A DNA stretch of 64,000 nucleotides, taken from NCBI GenBank assembly GCA_017311185.1, contig JAESUZ010000756.1, forward strand, positions 2,456,001 to 2,520,000. The letters are read 5' to 3'. Positions 56,801-64,000 of the stretch are shown here, piece by piece. How positions within the stretch are numbered: the first letter of the stretch is position 1; every line of letters begins with the position of its first letter. The position numbers were made by a program, and so were the translations under genes. Below the pieces are notes generated by a model. It did no database searches. It saw only the letters and a list, made by a program, of their open reading frames with translations, and was not told the DNA's origin. Source of the stretch: Proteles cristata cristata (Eukaryota; Chordata; Mammalia; Carnivora; Hyaenidae).

Positions 56801-56999
56801 CCTGTCGGCATGGACCACCCAAGGTAATTTCCTAGGAAGAAGTTAATGGGAGTGAGATGACCACACATATTTGGAAAGTGTGAGGAAAGTGTCTACAGAA
56901 TTTATTTAGAGGACACAAGAATATGATTTAACATTTTTCTTGGAAGATGATGCAAATTTATTTATACTGAAAATGCTAAGTTGGGAGACTATTCTCAAC

Positions 57000-57140
57000 C
57001 ATTTATTCAGGCATTCATTCTTTCAGCATGCTTTATTAAGTACCTACCCCATAGGAAAGATAATGTCTTAGGTGACGGGGAATGTGGAGCTTAAGGCAGA
57101 AATGGCTCTGCTCTTGTTGAATGTAAGCTCACTTGGATCT
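57000..57140 (+). mobile_element. L2 LINE 3' fragment
   Basis: CAGGCATTCATTCTTTCAGC, TTTATTAAGTACCTACCCCA, GGTGACGGGGAATGTGGAGC and GGCTCTGCTCTTGTTGAATG follow the L2 order (TTCATTCAACA...TTTATTGAGC... GCTGGGGATACA...). Confidence 0.5.
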
Positions 57141-57286
57141 CAAACACACTTCTTCCAAAATAATCATTTTCCCCCTCAGGTTACATATAAATATCTATCT
57201 GATGCAAGCACACCCATTCTTTTTCTTTCATCTTTAAAATAAAGGATAACATTTGTCATTCAAATACTCATCTCTTGCATATGCCA

Positions 57287-57311
57287 AAACACAACACAAC
57301 ACAACACAACA
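57287..57311 (+). repeat. (AACAC)n pentanucleotide repeat
   Basis: Four to five AACAC units. Confidence 0.93.
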
Positions 57312-57313
57312 AT

Positions 57314-57834
57314 TTCTTACCTGTTTCCTATAAAACTAGTCTTTAGTTTTCTCTACCTTGCCCAATTTAAAGGCGTTAACTTACCTCTCTAGTCCTTCCT
57401 TATGTAGAAAGAACTTTTACATCGACCAACACATTTGTCTATTGAGTAAGGTACTGTTAATACTTGTAATTTACAGATGAGTATGTCAAGGTTTTGGGGG
57501 GCTCTCCTAATAAGTGACCGAAATGGGGCCCCAAACCAGGTTGTTTATTTCAAGTCCAATACCTCTTCCTCTTGGCACTGGAAAAATTTATTTTCTACTT
57601 GAACTTCACTTGTTACCCTAGTTAAGAGTGGAAAGAACAAGAGGTACAAAGCCTTAAGACACGTACTCTTAGGGACTGTTAGCTGTTGCTGCAGGCTGGA
57701 AAAATTATGACTTTGATGAACTGTTGACTCCAACCTGGAGAAGCTGATAATCCACTTTTGGATTTTGAACATTATACATTTCTATTTTTAAATTCTGCTT
57801 TGCAAAACTGAAGGGAGAGAGATGATGGGCTATA
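57314..57834. other. Unassigned DNA
   Basis: No confident repeat or gene; the end may be the edge of the following L1. Confidence 0.4.
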
Positions 57835-58135
57835 AGAAAAATGGCCATTGCCAGAGGGGAGGCAGATAGAAATGGCCAAAATAGGTGAAGGAGATTAAGG
57901 GGTACATAATTCCAGGTATAAAATAAATAAGTCACAGAAATGAAAAGATAAAAAGTTTGGCATAGGGAATATGGCCAATAGCATACTAATAATGTATGGT
58001 GACAGTTGGTAACTATTCTTACCATGGCAGGTCTTGCGTAATGTATAGAATTGTGTAAGGACTGTGTTGTGCACCTGAAACTAATATACCATGATGTATT
58101 AACTTTACTTAAATAATGACATTTTTACAAAAAAG
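57835..58135 (+). mobile_element. L1 3' UTR (L1MA/MB type), sense
   Basis: GGCCATTGCCAGAGGGGAGG, AATGGCCAAAATAGGTGAAG, GAGATTAAGGGGTACATAAT, TTGGCATAGGGAATATGGCC, GTATGGTGACAGTTGGTAAC and GTGCACCTGAAACTAATATA match a mid-age L1 3' UTR in order. Ends near an AACTTTACTTAAATAA segment. Confidence 0.78.
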
Positions 58136-58144
58136 AACTCAGCT

Positions 58145-58310
58145 TGGCCATGGAACACCAGGGTTCTAGTTCTGCTCTGCCACTATTCAGTCTTTGGGTA
58201 AATTACTTCTAATCTCCAAGCCCCAATCATTTTTTTTGTCCATAAAATGGAGTGTTGAATTACTTACATTAGTAAGTTCTTTCCAGGTTTAATCCACTGA
58301 GATTTCATAA
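58145..58310 (-). mobile_element. MIR fragment
   Basis: GGGTTCTAGTTCTGCTCTGC, CACTATTCAGTCTTTGGGTA, AATTACTTCTAATCTCCAAG, CCCCAATCAT and GTCCATAAAATGGAGTG follow the antisense MIR order. Confidence 0.6.
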
Positions 58311-60119
58311 AAATTTTTTCAGGATTTTTGAATCTGTGTTAATTGTTACAAAGATAGCCACTTTTTCCAAGCGTTGTATTTTGATAATGCTGATTCTTTT
58401 GTGGCTAACATTAACTGTAAGGTATATATTTTTTTCATAAATACTAATTTGTGATAAAAGAGAAATGTTTTTCCTGGACCTGATCTAGTTCTTTATTTAA
58501 TTCCATTAAGTGAGCAAACATGCAGGTCAGTTCCTATTTCCTCCTGGAAGGGACTCCAAGGAGACCTCAGCCTATAACAATGTTGCCCTCCTCTGACCAA
58601 TAGTGCAATCCAAGTGGCTGAACTGGGTGTGAGCACATTCTATTCATGCATCTTTTTTTAATTTCATCCTTTTATTCTGTAACTTAACTTTTATTCAATG
58701 AGATGTATGCCTGCTTCTTGCTTCCCCTGCTAGATCCTGATTCTCTTGTGCAGAAAGGGATCCATGTCTTGTACCTGGAGTTTCCAGAGAAATGATCATC
58801 ATATGTGCAAAGGTAGGGCTCTGGAGCTGGTCTTGACCAATCCTCTTGCCATTTGTTAATGTACATTTAACACGTTGAGTGAACAGGAATTAACAAATGC
58901 CAGTGTCAAAATATTAGGAATATAAATAAATATTTAATATGCCTTCCCTCAACACTAAAACATTACTGTTATTAATAAAAATTACTAAACATGTTAATAT
59001 ATCTCTTGAAATGTATATATCCTTGTTGTGATGCTTAATAGAAAATGAATAAGGGTTGACCAAATTATTCTTTTATTCTAACATTTTAAGTTTTGAAAAA
59101 TCCCACATTTTTCTAAAATATTACAACTGTTTATTTTTTTTCTTTGAACAATATAACCAAGACACTGTTTTTAAAGAGAGGATCCACGACGCTGTCCTCT
59201 AAATTTGTTACTTTATTTTTGACTCCCACTAAAATTTGTATATCAATTTATTCATGTCATGATTTAGCCCCAGGATTTGGGGCAGCATCTTGAGACAGAG
59301 GTACCTGGCAGCAGTTCTTGTAAGCAAAGAATAATTTGGTTTGGAAATTGCTGACTTTTAAATTATTAACACAAGAGCACACCAGAAAAAAGAAGGGTTT
59401 CCTTAGCAAAATGATAGAATCACAGCCTTTTCTCTTAAAGTTGTCGCCATTCAATGTGAAAGATTGTTTGATGTTGCTGAGGTTGAAAAACACCGGTTCA
59501 TTTTTTTTCTTAAAGAAAAGCCTTTGTTTCTCAGTTTGATATTTTTCATGAATAATTGGAGACTGGGGAAATTGAAAAGGATTTTTGTCTCTGGCTGAAC
59601 TGAAACGGTAAACATTCTTGGAAATCAAAACCTGCAAAACAGCAAGTACTTTTTTTCTCCTCAACTGTTTAAACATAACCTAGATATTGGGAAGCAGAAA
59701 ACAAAACAGAAACAAAAACCCACAATCACAACAGGGTATCTCTTCCATCCTCTATAAAGCCACGAGAAAGGTGTTTATCCAGGTCTCTCTGGTTTATTTA
59801 TAAGGAAATTGCTCTCATCCCAGAGAGTGTTTTCTGTCAAGTCCAAGGACAATCTCTGCAGTTCACCTAAACAGTAGTCAGTCTTATCAAAGCTTACAAA
59901 TACAGGCATTGGATCTTGTCATTAATACCAGTTCATTGTTCGTCATATGGACTAATCCATGCTATCCGCCCACTCTCTGCAGTTAACTTGGTAAGTAATA
60001 AAAAAATAATAATAACAGCCACCAGGTAAAGCATACTGATTTGACAGGCAAACTAAGTTCAACTCACTTATGGTTGAGTTGATGCTCATCACGTCCTTCC
60101 AAAAAACCACACCCTTCCA
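58311..60119. other. Unassigned, apparently unique DNA with the window's longest open frame
   Basis: No repeat recognised over 1.8 kb. The longest open frame in the window, 139 codons on the - strand at 59257-59676, lies here. Its predicted product is Lys/Phe/Asn-rich, with no domain, signal peptide or family that I recognise. It is AT-rich, and no splice or promoter context supports it. A 67-codon + frame overlaps it. Confidence 0.4.
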
Positions 60120-60275
60120 GAAAAGGTATCATTAGTGCCATCACACAAATGAAGAATTTGAAATGAAGTACTTTCTCTCAAAACAGACACTAATTGTGAA
60201 GAGATTTAGAATGAAAACCCAGTTTAGCTTGACTTCAAAGAAGGTGCTAAATCATGTTAGGATGCTCTGAAATCT
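60120..60275 (+). mobile_element. MIR fragment
   Basis: GGTATCATTAGTGCCATCAC, ACAAATGAAGAATTTGAAAT, GAAGTACTTTCTCTCAAAAC, ATGAAAACCCAGTTTAGCTT, GACTTCAAAGAAGGTGCTAA follow the MIR 3' half. Confidence 0.55.
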
Positions 60276-60893
60276 AGATGAGACCTTTGGACACACTTTG
60301 AAGAAGGAAGATGAGAAAGTGAACATTGCTTCTATCGGATGAACGACCTAGACACAGTGAGGAGAACTCAGTGGAGTAGAGTGTGGGGAAGGTAAGTAGG
60401 ACTAATAAATCCCCTAACATGTTGGCAGAAAATCTAATATTTTGAAGTCGGAGAGGGGGTATAAATGAGTACAAATGAAGAGGTTCCTATGGATTATGTC
60501 CATTCCTTTGATTGAAGGAGACAACTACCTCCTTAGATACACCTGCCCTTTCAACTCACTCTCAACCAGAAAAGAACATTAAGGCAAAACAATTTTTTTA
60601 TCGAAAGGCTCATTCTATAGCCCCTCCCATGAGCTTTCACCTGAAGATAACAGATGAAGCAAGCACAGATTTTCAAATTTAATGACTTGTTTTTCCAGCT
60701 ATTCTTCCAATGCAGATATGATGGCCAAAGAAGAGGAAAACAGTGTGGGAAAACTACAAAGGCAGACCAAGGGGCTCAGTGTAGTGTTAGAATGCACCTT
60801 GGACGGAGCTTGGCTGGGGAAGCTGTGGGCGGCAGGATTTGAAAGCAATCTGGGCAAGCTGAGGTCCAGTGAGGACAAAAGTAGTAGCCCCCT

Positions 60894-60920
60894 GGGGGGT
60901 GGGGGTGGGGGTGCGGGGGG
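60894..60920 (+). repeat. G-rich tract, G-quadruplex candidate
   Basis: Four G-runs of six, five, five and six bases separated by T, T and TGC, followed by TGTGTG. It meets the usual four-run quadruplex pattern with very short loops. Confidence 0.9.
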
Positions 60921-61392
60921 TGTGTGAATGACCAGTGTGGCCTAGGAAGTCCAAAACCAAGATAGTGTGTTGAGCTTATAACTTCAGAAGTTCACAGCAG
61001 ATACAAGAAGTATGTCTGGTGCTGAGCAGGCTCATTTCAGGAATTTTGCACCAGAAAACAAAATTAAAAGGAGGAGAAAGGTCTTCAGTTTCAAAGGAAA
61101 CGGCTACCAGAGGGGAGTCAGGTGACAGGCCGTTCCTGGTTACCTGGGGTCTTTATCTTAACCCAGTCACAGAAGATAAATACATGCACAAGAGAGGAAT
61201 AAAAATGTCTGGTACCAGAGACACACGCGCCAAAAAGGGGCAAGGTCAACAACCTGATATTTTCACAGCAGAAAACAAACTTTGGAAGCCTGGAGAAAAA
61301 GGCAGCTTTCAGACAGGTGTGGTTTAGGGCTAGTTTGAGGTTGGCTCCGGTGAGGGGTAGTTTAAAAAAAAAAAAAAAGATGATGAATTCCT

Positions 61393-61622
61393 TTTTTTTT
61401 TTTTAATTTTTTTTTATGTTTTATTTATTTCTAGGAGAGAGAGAGAGACAGCGTGAGCAGGGGAGGGTCAGAGAGAGAGGGAGTGCCAGACTCTGAAACA
61501 GGCTCCAGGCTCTGAGCTGGCAGTCAGCACAGAGCCCGACGCGGGGCTCGAACCCACGAGCCGCGAGATCATGACCTAAGCGAAAGTCGGACGCTTAACC
61601 GACTAAGCCACCCAGGCGCCCC
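61393..61622 (-). mobile_element. Feliform SINE, young subtype, intact
   Basis: Long T-run, TGTTTTATTTATTTCTAGGA, (GA)n, CTGGCAGTCAGCACAGAGCC marker, GGGGCTCGAACCCACGAGCC B-box complement, ACTAAGCCACCCAGGCGCCC. Perfect 18-bp target-site duplication AAAAGATGATGAATTCCT (61375-61392 and 61623-61640). Confidence 0.98.
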
Positions 61623-61640
61623 AAAAGATGATGAATTCCT

Positions 61641-62394
61641 GAAAGACAGGGTTCATACCTGATTCTGTTATTCATTCATTCATTTAATCACACATTCGTT
61701 TGATTTTCAGTATCCCTGAGAACCTAACACAGACTTGCACAGAATGATGATTAATCAATGATTTTTAATTGGTTGGCTTAATGAAAATATGAATAAGAGA
61801 GAAGGGATAAGCAGACAGGAAAATGCTAAGTAGAAATGATGTGTCCTTTAATGGAGAGACACAGAAAAGCCTTCTACGGCTTTTGCTTCCTGCATCCTGA
61901 CCTTGGCTCGTTAAAATGCAAATAGTATGAGCGGGATGGAGGGATGTGCATGTTAGTGAGAAACTTTTCCATCTATCTGCGTAACGCCAAAGGGGAGATA
62001 GCCTGTAGCAGTGACAGCACCCATCCATCAGGCAAATGGGTGCAGCTGCCACGACACCACGACTGCTCAGCCATCACGGGTAGATATGCCGCCAGCACTG
62101 GGACTCCGTGCACCGTGGCCAGGGCCAGAGGACCTAGCCCTGGGAGAACACAATGTTACACTTGCACTTGCCTGTAGTTCAAGGGAAGGAAGAAGGGAAG
62201 CAGCGGAAAGGAATAACCCCAGAATACAAAGCGACAGAATATGTCCAGCACCCAACTAAAACGGAGAAAAGTCCTGGGAGAAAAATAGTTTCAAAGAAAC
62301 TAGCTTACGAAGCTTAAGGCCCTCTCTTTCTTACTGCTGTATTAGGGCAGAATGCTTCTGAAAAGCATTGAAAACCTAAGCTTGAGCCCCAGAT
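61641..62394. other. Unassigned unique DNA with a CpG-richer patch
   Basis: Between about 61980 and 62130 there are roughly nine CpG in 150 bases (for example GCGTAACGCC, CACGACACCACGAC, ATGCCGCC), against a window in which CpG is otherwise confined to SINEs. No repeat match, and short open frames only (up to 95 codons). Confidence 0.45.
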
Positions 62395-62597
62395 GAGTCT
62401 GTCTTCTGGCCTCTGCCAAAGCCTCCCAGACTCTCAGCAAGAGCAACGCTTGAGAACTTGTAGGAAATGCAAATCCTCAGGCTGCACCCCAGACCTACTA
62501 AATCAGAAACTCCAGGAGTGGGGTCCAAAGATCTGTGGTTTACAAGCCCTGCAGGTGATCATAATATGCTCTAAAGTTTGAGAACCACTGGTTTAAC
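62395..62597 (-). mobile_element. MER5A hAT-Charlie MITE
   Basis: TTGTAGGAAATGCAAATCCT, CAGGCTGCACCCCAGACCTA, CTAAATCAGAAACTCCAGGA, GTGGGGTCCAAAGATCTGTG, GTTTACAAGCCCTGCAGGTG and the terminal AAAGTTTGAGAACCACTG. The - strand end CAGTGGTTCTCAAAC is the family's terminal inverted repeat. Confidence 0.85.
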
Positions 62598-63266
62598 CTG
62601 TGACTGAATCAAATGGTTCCCCTAAACTTCTCTCGGTCTGAATCATTTGAGGTTCTTCAATTCAACTGAGACCCAAGGGGTAGATCCTGTGTCAAGACCA
62701 CTCACTTGTCTCTTGGGGTATAGGTCATTGTGACCCTGGTGGACATTGGAGAAGGTCCTGACTGTCACTTCAGGAAGAATTAGTTCAAACCACTGTCTGA
62801 GAATATTTTCCACAAAGCTAGAAAAAAGGTTCATACAAATATACAATTGGTACATCTCAACAATTTTCCACAACATATTAATTGATGGGGAAACTAGTAA
62901 GATGGTAAAACTGGCTATTTATAGACAATAACAAATAAAAGAGGAATGTCAGAATAAGATTAGAAACAAAACTATTTAATGCCTTCTTGGCAATAATACC
63001 ATAGCTTTGGAGTTTTGGTTTTTTTTCCCCCTTCGGAACATAAATCATTGCAATGCTATAAGATATAAATCTGCAAGATTGTTTAACTTTGAGGTTTTAC
63101 TTAACAGGGAAGAATAAGTTAGAAAAGAAATGCTACAAGGTCCTAGAAATGTTAGTACTTTTTTGGTGGGCCTGTTAAATAATGCTCCAGAATGACACGG
63201 AAAGGGCAGACAGACATCCTCAAGTCTTGGAAGTTTTTTCTACATTGCAAATCTAGTCTTTAGATC
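62598..63266. other. Unassigned, apparently unique DNA
   Basis: No repeat or gene recognised. Confidence 0.45.
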
Positions 63267-63616
63267 CTAATACTTGGTGGGTGCGGGTGAGGCTCTTGGC
63301 TCGTTATTAATCTGTGAAATCTGCACTTTGGTTTGCCCACCAATCACGGTCGTTTCCTCTTTGCTGCTGTGTGCTTCAGTGCTGACCGTGTGTGGCAACC
63401 ACCGCTGCACTGTATTACTAGGACCCATGGTCTGGTGCAGTCTCCCTTCTTCTTCCGGAACTTTCGTTTGCTTTTGTGTGTAGTCATTTCGTTCTCCCAA
63501 AGACTGGCTGCAGAAAATAGCAACAAGTGCTGGGGAAACTTCCATGTTCTTAAAGGGCCCTAAATAGGACCTTGATCATGGCTGAGGATTTTCTCAAGAT
63601 GCTGATCATGTCTCAG
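63267..63616. other. Weak exon-like signals on both strands
   Basis: On +, a pyrimidine-rich tract ending TTGCTTTTGTGTGTAG (AG at 63482-63483) and a strong donor CTCAG|GTAAGC after 63616 bound a 133-base segment. An ATG at 63578 with A at -3 and G at +4 is in it; the 13-residue reading to the donor is MAEDFLKMLIMSQ. On -, a 92-codon frame (63267-63545) begins 14 codons before a good acceptor (TTGCTATTTTCTGCAG, near 63514-63529). No family recognised; both strands cannot be coding exons of the same kind, so at most one is real. Confidence 0.2.
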
Positions 63617-64000
63617 GTAAGCCAGAGGCCACTATATACATATATATATGGAGTGAGTTTTAAACATCAGGACTAAAAGAGACAGAGAGGGGGCTGATGT
63701 GACTCGAGTCTTGATAGGGAAGCCACTGGGTAGCAGGAGCCAAAGAAAAGCAGGACCTCAAAGAGAGAAGCAGGACACTTGCTGAACACTTAACCACATT
63801 TAATTTAATTTCTTTTAGAGGAAAAGCTGAGAAACGCCCAGCCCTGGTTGTCATCTTCAATCCACATGCACCTTGTCACAGTATTGCAAGGCTTCTTAAC
63901 TGAGAATCTGTGGGCTCCCCCAAACGATCTGAGGATAGAATCCCGGGGGTCCACAAACGTGATGGAGAAAAAGCTGAATCCCTATTTCAGTAAATTCTAA
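63617..64000. other. Unassigned, apparently unique DNA
   Basis: A short TATATACATATATATATGG run at about 63633-63651. Nothing else recognised. The text at 63888-63990 (ACTGAGAATCTGTGGGCTCC and after) may be an eroded repeat. Confidence 0.4.

Noticed and set aside
268..61622. tRNA genes
   Set aside because: A and B box-like motifs occur 41 times but always in the SINE head, followed by the CT-rich region and A-tail. None forms a complete stand-alone tRNA that I can see.
1..64000. A new defence, toxin or biosynthetic gene system, CRISPR array or prophage
   Set aside because: Nothing prokaryotic or viral in organisation is present; the evenly spaced-looking repeats are dispersed SINEs with separate target-site duplications, on both strands, and not an array.

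Overview
This window is mammalian nuclear DNA from a carnivore of the cat side (Feliformia). The diagnostic signal is 41 copies or fragments of a tRNA-Lys-derived SINE of the cat (SINEC_Fc) type, with a GGGGCGCCTGGGTGG-like head, a recognisable RNA polymerase III B box (GGTTCGAGCC) in the better-preserved copies, a CT-rich middle and an AATAAATAAA(CA)TT-A tail. It lacks the dog-type head. A 3'-end fragment of a feliform L1 at 46182-46444 agrees. The commonest well-preserved SINE subtype here differs from the young domestic-cat type I remember, so a non-felid feliform (hyena, mongoose, civet) is possible. Composition is AT-rich and intergenic or intronic in character. I find no protein-coding gene I can support: the longest open frame is 139 codons, and most others lie inside transposons or low-complexity DNA. 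There is no operon, CRISPR array, phage or other prokaryotic-style system.

Layout. 1-10.7 kb: scattered SINEs, MIR fragments, three MaLR-type LTRs (4.86-5.23, 6.40-7.12, 10.09-10.65 kb; two of them split by SINEs), microsatellites and an unexplained foldback repeat near 3.0 kb. 10.76-12.49 kb: a 5'-truncated sense-strand L1. 13.29-14.89 kb: an unusually long L2 remnant. 14.89-28.9 kb: an old antisense L1 (element A) that reads from its 3' UTR to its ORF1/5' region, split at 17.88-24.36 kb by a second antisense L1 (element B); SINEs have landed in both. 30.6-33.65 kb: sense-strand HAL1/L1-like fragments with SINEs. 33.6-51 kb: mostly unique DNA with MIR, L2, MER5, MaLR and SINE insertions, ending in a three-SINE cluster at 50.27-51.04 kb. 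51.04-61.39 kb: a stretch with only one truncated SINE, holding a probable ERV LTR (53.22-53.75 kb), a hAT fragment, L2/MIR pieces and an L1 3' end. 61.39-64 kb: one young SINE, a MER5A copy, a CpG-richer patch and, at 63.27-63.62 kb, the best but still weak hints of exons.

The order of insertions can be read directly in several places: element B inside element A, SINEs inside B, a SINE in another SINE's A-tail, and SINEs inside MaLR LTRs, most flanked by target-site duplications of about 9-20 bp. The window is best read as a stratified record of retrotransposition. Family names come from remembered consensus sequences, not from a database search, and boundaries of old elements are approximate.
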